Assembly: GCA_049975425.1 (NCBI GenBank)
Contig: JBNGDI010000017.1
Span: 5,792-69,791 of the forward strand
Reading direction: 5' to 3'
Origin: HyVt-105 sp049975425
GTDB taxonomy: Bacteria > Bacteroidota > Bacteroidia > Bacteroidales > VadinHA17
DNA length: 64,000 nt
Within the stretch, counting starts at the first letter, position 1. Each line of letters starts with the position of its first letter. The translations under genes were made by a program, and so were the position numbers. The notes under the pieces were generated by a model that was not told where the DNA came from, searched no databases, and saw nothing but the letters and a program-made list of their open reading frames with translations. Shown here piece after piece: positions 8,634 to 15,921 of the stretch.

Positions 8634-9353
8634 TCAGGCGGAATCTTCTTCCGGCTGTTTGTCGAGGATCAGTTTGTAGCCTTTTCCGTGTATATTCAGG
8701 ATTTCGATGGACGGATCTTCGCGGAGGTATTTCCTCAGTTTGGTGATATATACATCCATACTCCTGGCGTTGAAGTAGTTATCGTCTTCCCAGATGGTAC
8801 GCAGGGCAAAATTTCGTTCCAGGATCTGGTTCTGGTTATTGCACAGGAGCTTCAGCAGTTCCGATTCCTTGGTAGTGAGTTTCCTAACCTGGTCTCCGTG
8901 CTGAAGGGTTTGTTTGTTGGCGTCGAAAGTGAACCGGCCGAGCCGGAAGATGTTTTTACCACCGGCAGCCTGCCCCCCCCGGGTTCTTCTGAGTACGGCT
9001 TCTATGCGGTACAGTAATTCTTCCATGCTGAACGGCTTGGTGATGTAATCGTCACCGCCGATGGAGAAACCTTCGATCACATCTTCTTTCAGTGATTTGG
9101 CCGTAAGGAAGATAATGGGGATATTGCTGTTAATCCGGCGGATTTCGCGGGCCAGTTCGAAACCGTCTTTTACCGGCATCATCACATCGAGGATGCAGAT
9201 ATCGAAGTGTTCCCTGACAAAACCCCTGAAGGCTTTTTCTCCGTCAGGGTAAAGAACCGTATCATATCCTTTGGCCATGAGGTAATCCCTGAGAAGGGTG
9301 CCCAGGTTCATATCGTCTTCGGCCAGCAGGAGCCTGGTAGGTTCATCAGGCAT
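8634..9353 (-). CDS. rprY: OmpR-family response regulator, RprY-type
   Basis: 239 residues. The receiver domain covers about 1-125, with the acidic pocket EDD near 12-14, the phospho-accepting Asp at 56 (ILDVMMP), and Lys in FLTAKSLKED near 105. The winged-helix DNA-binding domain covers about 140-232 (LTTKESELLKLLCNN, SMDVYITKLRKYL). From memory, the GDDYITKPFSMEELLYRIEA stretch is close to RprY of Bacteroides. Its start overlaps the end of the kinase gene by 8 bp, so the pair is coupled. RprY regulates envelope and metabolic stress genes in Bacteroides; the regulon here is unknown. Confidence 0.88.
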   Translation of the reverse strand: MPDEPTRLLLAEDDMNLGTLLRDYLMAKGYDTVLYPDGEKAFRGFVREHFDICILDVMMPVKDGFELAREIRRINSNIPIIFLTAKSLKEDVIEGFSIGGDDYITKPFSMEELLYRIEAVLRRTRGGQAAGGKNIFRLGRFTFDANKQTLQHGDQVRKLTTKESELLKLLCNNQNQILERNFALRTIWEDDNYFNARSMDVYITKLRKYLREDPSIEILNIHGKGYKLILDKQPEEDSA

Positions 9354-10899
9354 GGCGTTGGTTTGATTCAGGGATAAAGATAATAAATTTTGAACCTTTT
9401 CCCTGTTGACTTTCCACCCTTATGGACGCTCCGTGTTCTTCCACAATCTTCTTCACGTAACTCAGTCCCAGGCCAAATCCTTTCACGTTATGGATATTTC
9501 CCGTTGGGACCCGGTAGAATTTATCGAAGATCTTGCGTTGATGTTCACGGGTCATGCCTATTCCGTTATCTTCTACCGAAATTTCAAGACCCTTTCCCCG
9601 GTTCCGGGTGCGGATGGTGATAACCGGCCGGTCTTTGGAATATTTCAGGGCATTGTCCACCAGATTGGAAAGCACGTTGATGGTATGCACCTCGTCAAGG
9701 TGAGCCTCGGGGTATTGGGCTTCATCTTTCAGAATGATATCTCCCTGCCTGTTTCTAATCTGGAGCTCGAAATTCTTGATGACCGTTTCAATGAGACGAT
9801 GTACATCCACCTTTTTCTTTTTCAGTTTTACACGTCCCCTGTCAAAAATGGCTGTTTGAAGCACTTTTTCCACCTGAAGTCCGAGGCGTCGTGTTTCTTC
9901 GTGGATGATGCCCGATATCTGGCCGATGTTTTTCCCGGGGCCCTGAAATCCGGGGTCGGACAGCATCTGGGCAGCCAGTGAGATGGTAGAAATGGGGGTT
10001 TTCAGCTCATGGGTCATATTGTTTACAAAATCGTTCCGTATTTCAGACAGTTTTTTCTGCCTGAAAATAACCAGCAGGGTAATGGCAAACAGCAGAACGG
10101 TAGTGAGTATGAGTATAATACTGGTAATGCGCATAAAACCGAGAGAGCGATAAATGAACCCTTTTTCACCCGGGAAATACAGGCTGACGAATGCCGGAAT
10201 GCTCGGGATATCGTTGGGGAAAAGGGCCTGCTGGAACACCCCCGAGCGGGTTTCCTCGCTGTATGCAGGTGTATGGTACAGTACCCTGTTATCGGGTTTT
10301 TTTACGGCCATTTCGTATTCCAGGTCGATGCCTCTATCCTGCAGGCGCGAGGCAATCATCCGGTTAAGAACATCCAGGTTAATTCTTTTTTCCACGGGAG
10401 GCAGCTCACGTGTCATTCTGTCCATGATATTTCGCAGAAAGACTGACTTCCGGGTAATGCGGCTTGAGACCATTGTTTTGATTTCCCCTTCTTGCATAAC
10501 AGAGCTTGTCCCGCTTTCCATATAGCTTTCCCCCACAATTACCTCCCATGAAAAGGAATCACGAATTTCTAGTGGCGGGGATCTGAAACCCCTGTTCTGT
10601 GAGGAATAGGGGGCAGGCTGTCTTCGGGGGGGGGCAGATTGTTTTTCATACTGGAGGGCATCGAAATGCCAGGGAACGGTATCGCTTTCCATAGGCATGG
10701 CTTCATCCATAATATGATATACGGCTTCCTGCCTTTCCACCTCCCTGGCCACTTCATTCAGGGTATGGTATACTATCTGCCGGAACTGTTGTTCCTTTAC
10801 CTGCATGGCGTTGTTGATCCAGTAAGCCTGCACCAGGATAAGTCCGGTCATTACCAGGGCCATGACCCCGGCCAGAAACCATATCCATTGTCTTTTCAT
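9346..10899 (-). CDS. rprX: Sensor histidine kinase, RprX-type
   Basis: 517 residues from the ATG at 10899; an upstream in-frame Met would place the promoter inside the gene, so I reject it. A first membrane helix spans about 6-26, a periplasmic sensor of about 230 residues follows, and a second helix lies at about 255-279. The HisKA box FVNNMTHELKTPIS places the phospho-accepting His at 297. The HATPase domain follows with NVLSNLVDNALKYS (N box), EDNGIGM (G1) and GFGLGLSYVKKIV (G2). It is encoded directly before its regulator. The sensor domain has a Pro/Arg/Gln-rich insert and gives no clue to the ligand. Confidence 0.9.
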   Translation of the reverse strand: MKRQWIWFLAGVMALVMTGLILVQAYWINNAMQVKEQQFRQIVYHTLNEVAREVERQEAVYHIMDEAMPMESDTVPWHFDALQYEKQSAPPRRQPAPYSSQNRGFRSPPLEIRDSFSWEVIVGESYMESGTSSVMQEGEIKTMVSSRITRKSVFLRNIMDRMTRELPPVEKRINLDVLNRMIASRLQDRGIDLEYEMAVKKPDNRVLYHTPAYSEETRSGVFQQALFPNDIPSIPAFVSLYFPGEKGFIYRSLGFMRITSIILILTTVLLFAITLLVIFRQKKLSEIRNDFVNNMTHELKTPISTISLAAQMLSDPGFQGPGKNIGQISGIIHEETRRLGLQVEKVLQTAIFDRGRVKLKKKKVDVHRLIETVIKNFELQIRNRQGDIILKDEAQYPEAHLDEVHTINVLSNLVDNALKYSKDRPVITIRTRNRGKGLEISVEDNGIGMTREHQRKIFDKFYRVPTGNIHNVKGFGLGLSYVKKIVEEHGASIRVESQQGKGSKFIIFIPESNQRHA

Positions 10900-10906
10900 A
10901 CCTGAA

Positions 10907-10938
10907 CAAAGATAAGTGCTGAATGGGTTCCTGATCAA
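10907..10938 (-). promoter_or_regulatory. Promoter for the rprX-rprY pair
   Basis: On the minus strand, TTG (10938-10936) is separated by 21 bp from TATCTTTG (10914-10907), a full TAnnTTTG match. Only 7 bp lie between the -7 box and the ATG at 10899, so the transcript may be leaderless or nearly so. Confidence 0.55.
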
Positions 10939-11085
10939 GGCTTTAACAATCTTTAACAAACCTTATCAAAACTTAACCAAAGGTTGATATACATTTGTGG
11001 TGCAGAAGGAAAGCATTCTTTTTTTTCTGAACAGGAAGAGAAAGAATGCCATCCGAATTTCGGAGTTTAGGTTAGAGTTAGGTTA

Positions 11086-11124
11086 GGGAAAAAGAGGCCG
11101 TGACCGCCCGGTTACGGCCTCTTT
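11086..11124 (-). terminator. Terminator of the acpP-fabF-rnc operon
   Basis: A 15-bp stem (11091-11105 with 11110-11124, one G-T pair) with a 4-nt loop. Read leftwards it ends in a T-run, just past the stop of the IPExxxVDY gene at 11126. Confidence 0.85.
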
Positions 11125-11125
11125 T

Positions 11126-11581
11126 TTAGAACAGCAACTTGTTTTTTGATCTGAGGCTGCCCGGATTTACGGGGATAAAAGCCCTGACGGCCGGCATGGA
11201 TTTTATGGCGGAAATGAGGCCGGCAGATGGCGTGTTTTTATCGTCGGAATGAATGCTCAGAAAGAAATCAACGTTTTTCAGTTCCTCCAGAAGGTATCCG
11301 TTTTCCCCACGATTCCCTATCAGGCGATAGGTAATATGGGTTTTTTCATCGACAAAGGTGTAATGGGCAAATTCCTGAGTAAGCGATTCTCCGGGGTGTT
11401 CAATTTTCAGGTTCTCCGTTCTTTTCAGGTCCCATTCCATAGTCCGGTTGATCAGCCATGCCAGCCGGTAGTCGCGTTCATCGCTTACCAGCCCGAAAAG
11501 GAGAAAATCGTACTCGGGTTTGAAATCAAGTTTATGGGTTCGTTTTTTCACGATGGGTTTACCGTTTTCCCAAAGATACAA
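11126..11581 (-). CDS. IPExxxVDY family protein
   Basis: 151 residues from ATG; a GTG at 11551 is a credible alternative start, because the first ten codons overlap a TATCTTTG promoter-like element. This Bacteroidota-specific family is usually encoded beside rnc, as it is here. The naming motif appears in diverged form as LEELKNVDFFLSI near residues 96-108, with Glu instead of Pro in the second position. The N-terminal HKLDFKPEYDFLLFGLVSDERDYRLAWLIN is typical; I give only its landmarks (DYRLAW, LIN). The function of the family is unknown. It is the last gene before a terminator. Confidence 0.85.
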   Translation of the reverse strand: MYLWENGKPIVKKRTHKLDFKPEYDFLLFGLVSDERDYRLAWLINRTMEWDLKRTENLKIEHPGESLTQEFAHYTFVDEKTHITYRLIGNRGENGYLLEELKNVDFFLSIHSDDKNTPSAGLISAIKSMPAVRAFIPVNPGSLRSKNKLLF

Positions 11582-11621
11582 AGGACCGGAGAAAGTAAAA
11601 ACAGGTCGTCACACTGGTTTT

Positions 11622-12344
11622 TCAGATACCGATATGGCTCAGGGCACGGGAGGCGGCTTGCTGTTCCGATTCCTTTTTGGAGTAACCCCTGCCGGTTCCG
11701 ATAGTTTCGTTATTTAGCAGGACCCGGGTTGTGAATACGAGTTCATGGTTTTCGTCAGCGAACGAATCTACTTCAAAATCAATAGAAGCTCTGTTTTTTT
11801 GTGCCCATTCCACCAGACGGCTTTTGAAATCCCGGTTATCTTCCTCTAAGCGGGGCAGGTCGAGGTAATTTTTCAGGATTCTGTTGAGAATGAATTTCCG
11901 GGTTTTTTTATATCCTTTATCGAGGTAAACTGCGCCTACCAGTGCTTCGAAACTATTTCCCCACAGGTGCTTTACCTTACGGTTTGCTTCGGTATGGGAA
12001 ATCAGAAATTCTTCGAGACCCACCTCGCGTGCCAGCTGGTTCAGAGTTTCCCTTCTGACGATCAGTGACCTGAGTCTGGAAAGGAATCCTTCGTCACCGG
12101 CGGGATAATGACGGAAGAGGTAGTCGGAAACCACGGCATCCAGAACGGCATCGCCCAGGAACTCAAGTCTTTCGTTGTTAAAGGGTTCTCCGTGGGGGCC
12201 TGTGATGGATACGGAGCGATGGATAAAAGCGCGTTCATAGTACGATGATTTTCCGGGGGGAAACCCCAGGATTTTTTTCAAGCGGCGACGCAGCTTTTTG
12301 GTAGATGGATGAAGGGTATGAGGGGATTTACTGAGCTGGCCCAC
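11622..12344 (-). CDS. rnc: Ribonuclease III
   Basis: 240 residues. Cleaves double-stranded RNA, including rRNA precursors. The RNase III domain carries the signature NNERLEFLGDAVLDAVVSDYL near residues 57-77 with the acidic catalytic residues, plus the second metal-binding Glu in WGNSFEALVGAVYLD. A dsRNA-binding domain fills the last 70 residues (FKSRLVEWAQKN, ESEQQAASRAL). It lies 3 bp after fabF, in the acpP-fabF-rnc order common in many bacteria. Confidence 0.96.
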   Translation of the reverse strand: MGQLSKSPHTLHPSTKKLRRRLKKILGFPPGKSSYYERAFIHRSVSITGPHGEPFNNERLEFLGDAVLDAVVSDYLFRHYPAGDEGFLSRLRSLIVRRETLNQLAREVGLEEFLISHTEANRKVKHLWGNSFEALVGAVYLDKGYKKTRKFILNRILKNYLDLPRLEEDNRDFKSRLVEWAQKNRASIDFEVDSFADENHELVFTTRVLLNNETIGTGRGYSKKESEQQAASRALSHIGI

Positions 12345-12347
12345 TGT

Positions 12348-13601
12348 TTAACCGGAATATTTCTTAAAGATTACGGAAGCATTATGCCCGCCAAACCCAA
12401 AGGTGTTGCTCAATGCGGCTCTCACTTCTCTTTTCTGGGCTTTGTTGGGGGTAAAGTTTAGACGGTTGTCGATTTCCGGATCCAGTTGCCTGAGGTTAAT
12501 GGTAGGAGGCACCATATCGTTTACGCAGGAAAGAATAGCGGCAATGGCCTCGACCGCCCCGGCGGCTCCCAGCAGGTGTCCTGTCATGGATTTGGTAGAA
12601 CTGAGATTGAGGCGGTAGGCATATTCGCCGAAAAGTTTTACAATGGCTTTTACTTCGGCAATATCACCCAGCGGCGTAGCAGTTCCGTGCAGGTTGATGT
12701 AGTCGATTTCTTCGGGATTCATCCCTGCATCTTCCAGGGTGCGTTTCATTACCAGATAGGCGCCGTCTCCTTCGGGATGGGGGGCAGTGAGGTGGTAGGC
12801 ATCGGCAGACATGCCGGTTCCCACCAGTTCTGCATAGATATGTGCACCCCGGCTCAGGGCATGTTCCAGGTCTTCCAGAATGAGGGCTCCGGCTCCCTCT
12901 CCCATGACGAATCCGTCGCGGGATGCATCAAAGGGGCGGGAAGCGGTTTTATATTCCTCATTGTTTGTGGAGATAGCCTGCATGGCGTTGAATCCTCCCA
13001 CTCCGGCCGGATTGATGGATGCTTCCGATCCTCCGGTGATGAAAACACAGGCCTTTCCCAGGCGGATGTAATGAAAGGCATCGATGATGGCGTTGGTGGA
13101 CGTGGCGCACGCACTGACCACTCCGAAGTTGGGGCCGCGGAAACCGTATTTCATGGAAATATGTCCGGCAGCAATATCGGAGATCATTTTGGGAATGAAA
13201 AAAGGGTTGAAACGGGGAGTGTACCCCCCGTTTACAAACCCGGTAATCTCCTCCAGGAACGTGTCTATTCCACCAATTCCGGAACCATAAATTACCCCCA
13301 CCCTGTCTTTATCGATTTTTTCAAGGTCAAGTCCGGAATCTTTCATGGCTTCGTCAACAGCATACAGGGCGTATTGCGAATACTGGTCGAGCTTCCGTAA
13401 TTCTTTCCTTTCAAAACAGGCGTGGGGGTCGAAGTTTTTTACTTCGCAGGCAAATCTGGTTTTAAATTTTTGGGCATCAAAACGAGTAATCAAGTCGCAG
13501 CCACTTACTCCCTGTATCAGGTTGTTCCAGTATTCCTGAACAGTATTTCCCAGTGGGGTAAGGGCTCCCAATCCGGTAACAACAACCCGTTTTAATTCCA
13601 T
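12348..13601 (-). CDS. fabF: 3-oxoacyl-ACP synthase II (KAS II)
   Basis: 417 residues from the ATG at 13601, where MELKRVVVTGLGALTPLGN matches the family start; a longer frame would overrun acpP. Condenses malonyl-ACP with acyl-ACP in fatty-acid elongation. The catalytic Cys lies in GVVSACATSTNAI (about residue 165), and the two His residues in NLHGTATPLGD and SMTGHLLGAAGAVE. NTFGFGGHNAS is near the C-terminus. It lies 13 bp after acpP and is clearly cotranscribed. Confidence 0.97.
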   Translation of the reverse strand: MELKRVVVTGLGALTPLGNTVQEYWNNLIQGVSGCDLITRFDAQKFKTRFACEVKNFDPHACFERKELRKLDQYSQYALYAVDEAMKDSGLDLEKIDKDRVGVIYGSGIGGIDTFLEEITGFVNGGYTPRFNPFFIPKMISDIAAGHISMKYGFRGPNFGVVSACATSTNAIIDAFHYIRLGKACVFITGGSEASINPAGVGGFNAMQAISTNNEEYKTASRPFDASRDGFVMGEGAGALILEDLEHALSRGAHIYAELVGTGMSADAYHLTAPHPEGDGAYLVMKRTLEDAGMNPEEIDYINLHGTATPLGDIAEVKAIVKLFGEYAYRLNLSSTKSMTGHLLGAAGAVEAIAAILSCVNDMVPPTINLRQLDPEIDNRLNFTPNKAQKREVRAALSNTFGFGGHNASVIFKKYSG

Positions 13602-13614
13602 AAAGAACCAGAAT

Positions 13615-13851
13615 TTACTTTGCGTTTTCTTCGATGTACTTGATGGCTTCACCCACTGTGCTGATGGTTTCGGCCTGATCATCCGGAATTCCGATATTGA
13701 ATTCCTTTTCAAATTCCATGATCAGTTCCACAGTGTCAAGAGAATCGGCTCCCAGGTCATTGGTGAAGCTGGCTTCCGGAGTTACTTCATTTTCATCAAC
13801 ACCCAATTTGTCTACGATGATCGCTTTCACTCTTGATGCAATATCAGACAT
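13615..13851 (-). CDS. acpP: Acyl carrier protein
   Basis: 78 residues, acidic. Carries growing acyl chains on a 4'-phosphopantetheine arm. The attachment serine is S37 in the invariant motif GADSLDTVEL, followed by the acidic helix II FEKEFNIGIPDD. First gene of the acpP-fabF-rnc-IPExxxVDY operon. A 75-bp leader separates it from a TATTTTTG element at 13934-13927 on the minus strand, a possible promoter. It is divergent from purN. Confidence 0.97.
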   Translation of the reverse strand: MSDIASRVKAIIVDKLGVDENEVTPEASFTNDLGADSLDTVELIMEFEKEFNIGIPDDQAETISTVGEAIKYIEENAK

Positions 13852-13989
13852 AACCTTAAGATTTAGTTAATAATAAAATGATCTAAAATCACGTGCAAAG
13901 AAATGCAAAACAAAATAAATCCCCAACAAAAATAATTTTTTTTCCACATTTTGAACAGTTTTCGGTCATTTTTTCCTTTCCTTCCATTA

Positions 13990-14019
13990 TTTTTGAAACG
14001 GCCGTATAATCTATATTTC
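13990..14019 (+). promoter_or_regulatory. Possible purN promoter
   Basis: TTTTTG at 13990-13995 and TATATTTC at 14012-14019 resemble the -33 and -7 elements of Bacteroidota promoters. The -7 has one mismatch (C for the final G) and the spacer is 16 bp. It ends 7 bp before the purN ATG. Confidence 0.35.
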
Positions 14020-14026
14020 CGACAAA

Positions 14027-14602
14027 ATGGAATACATTGCCGTGTTTGCCTCGGGAACGGGGACCAATGCAGAAAACCTGATAATGTATTTCAGGACCCA
14101 TCCACATTGCCGGGTGAAACTGGTATTATGCAACAAGCCCGGAGCCGGGGTGCTTGACCGGGCCGCCCGGCTGGGTGTAAAAAGCGTGGTTATTACACGG
14201 CAAGATCTTTATGAAACCGGACGTGCACTGAATCTGCTGAAGGAACACCGGGTTGATTTTATTGTTCTGGCCGGATTTCTGTGGCTGATTCCACAGCCTG
14301 TCCTGGAGGCTTACCCGGGAAGAATAGTCAATATTCATCCGGCACTGTTACCTGCCTACGGAGGGAAAGGGATGTACGGCCGGCGGGTGCACGAAGCCGT
14401 GATAAAAAACGGGGACAAAAAGTCGGGGGTGACAGTGCATCTGGTCAATGAAGAATATGATGCCGGTAATATTTTGTTTCAGGAAGAATGTGATGTGCTG
14501 CCCGGCGATACCCCCGATACCCTGGCTGAGAGAGTTCATCAGCTTGAATATGAGCACTATCCCCGAGTTGTGGAAGAATGGATTAGCAAACAGAAAGCAT
14601 GA
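14027..14602 (+). CDS. purN: Phosphoribosylglycinamide formyltransferase
   Basis: 191 residues. Transfers the formyl group of 10-formyl-THF to GAR in purine synthesis. The N-terminal FASGTGTNAENL is the GAR phosphate loop. The catalytic Asn and His are N102 and H104 in VNIHPALLPAYGGKGMYG, and the catalytic Asp is in EYDAGNILFQ near residue 145. It stands alone; the stop lies 4 bp from the convergent stop of the M23 gene, with no terminator visible. Confidence 0.95.
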   Translation: MEYIAVFASGTGTNAENLIMYFRTHPHCRVKLVLCNKPGAGVLDRAARLGVKSVVITRQDLYETGRALNLLKEHRVDFIVLAGFLWLIPQPVLEAYPGRIVNIHPALLPAYGGKGMYGRRVHEAVIKNGDKKSGVTVHLVNEEYDAGNILFQEECDVLPGDTPDTLAERVHQLEYEHYPRVVEEWISKQKA

Positions 14603-14606
14603 GCGG

Positions 14607-15920
14607 TCAGGGTAGTTCGATCGTTTGTAACAGGTGTACCAGAAATTTGCGTTTTTTTCTGAATAATTCCATGTTTTCTTCTCTGACCGGTTCCACGGGT
14701 GGAGCTTCCACTTTCAGCGGGTCTACCGGGCTCCCGTTTCTGTAAAACCTGAAATCAAGATGCGGGCCGGTGGAAAGTCCCGTACTTCCCACATAACCAA
14801 TAATATCTCCCTGTCTTACCTTCACCCCTGGCCGGATTCCCGGGCCGAAACCCGACAGATGCATATAGGCTGTGGAATACACACTATTGTGCCTTATCTT
14901 CACAATTCGGCCGGCCTGACCCTGCCAGGCGGCGGAAGTTACGACACCGTCGCCCACGGCCAGCACCGGGGTGCCAACAGGAGCGGCGTAATCTACTCCC
15001 AGATGGGGTCGCCGGTATTTCAGAATGGGATGCATCCGGCTGTATGAAAACCGCGAACTGATCCGGGAAAACCGCAGGGGGGCCTTCAGGAATGCTTTCC
15101 GGAGGCTGTTTCCGAACTGGTCAAAGTATCCCAGGGTGCTGTCCTGAACCAGGGGAATGGCATAGACATCCTGTCCCATATGATGAAAGAGGGCTCCCAT
15201 AATTTGTGTGATTCCCATGGAAAGGGTATCCACGAAGCTTTCTTGATACACAACCCGGAAATGGTCTCCTTTCTGCAATCCGAAAAAATCTACCGTCCAG
15301 GCATAAATCTCTGAAAGTTCAAAAGCCAGGGCGGGATGAATACCCTGTTCCTGCAGAGTGTTCCACAGGGATGTTTCGATAATTCCTGTGGCAACGCGGG
15401 TTTTGCTTATAACGGGTTTGGATGCCTTATAAACCCTGACCGGGGAGTGCAGGTCGAAAACCACCTGTTCAGAAAGATCATGTTCGTATACCAGTACGCG
15501 TAGAACAGGGAGAGTATCTCCTTCCAGAAATGCTGTGTACCTGTTTCCCGACCGGATTTTACGTATGTCGAATATTTCTTTGCTAGCCCTGACCAGGGAA
15601 TCGATAACAGGGTATTCTACCCCGAAATCTTCCAGCAGGGAGGCAAGGAACTGATTTTTTTTGATCCGGCCGCTCAATTCGGTATAGTTACCTTCGGGGA
15701 TCAGTCCGTTTCCGTTTTTCTGTGCGGCATGGTGTGTTACTGAATAACCGGTTAAGGATTCCGGTTCTGCCTCTTGTTCCTGCATACAGCCGGAAAAGTT
15801 TATGAGTGCCGTTATAAAAAAACAAAGTACAAAGACCGGAAAGCCGGTAAATCCCCTTCTATTCCCCGTTACGATCCTTCCCGCAGTATTTTGGAACATG
15901 CCGTGCTCAGAGATTTTCAT
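14607..15920 (-). CDS. M23 family metallopeptidase, probable lipoprotein
   Basis: 437 residues from the ATG at 15920, one base after the leuS stop; an earlier Met would lie within leuS. A hydrophobic segment at about 23-42 ends in NFSGC, a possible lipobox. A middle region of about 230 residues, found with peptidases that carry an N-terminal regulatory domain, leads into the LytM/M23 domain: HPILKYRRPHLGVDYAAP supplies the zinc-binding His and Asp, and HLSGFG plus GPHLDFRFY the remaining ligands. All metal ligands are present, so an active peptidoglycan endopeptidase is likely. It is cotranscribed with leuS. Confidence 0.88.
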   Translation of the reverse strand: MKISEHGMFQNTAGRIVTGNRRGFTGFPVFVLCFFITALINFSGCMQEQEAEPESLTGYSVTHHAAQKNGNGLIPEGNYTELSGRIKKNQFLASLLEDFGVEYPVIDSLVRASKEIFDIRKIRSGNRYTAFLEGDTLPVLRVLVYEHDLSEQVVFDLHSPVRVYKASKPVISKTRVATGIIETSLWNTLQEQGIHPALAFELSEIYAWTVDFFGLQKGDHFRVVYQESFVDTLSMGITQIMGALFHHMGQDVYAIPLVQDSTLGYFDQFGNSLRKAFLKAPLRFSRISSRFSYSRMHPILKYRRPHLGVDYAAPVGTPVLAVGDGVVTSAAWQGQAGRIVKIRHNSVYSTAYMHLSGFGPGIRPGVKVRQGDIIGYVGSTGLSTGPHLDFRFYRNGSPVDPLKVEAPPVEPVREENMELFRKKRKFLVHLLQTIELP

Positions 15921-15921
15921 T

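Noticed and set aside
11064..11088. Telomere-like run of TTAGG/TTAGAG/TTAGGG units
   Set aside because: Only four imperfect units next to a terminator; no flanking repeats or link to a known element. Probably low-complexity DNA.
12486..13400. A 304-codon open frame antisense to fabF
   Set aside because: Shadow of fabF; no start context or protein-like features of its own.
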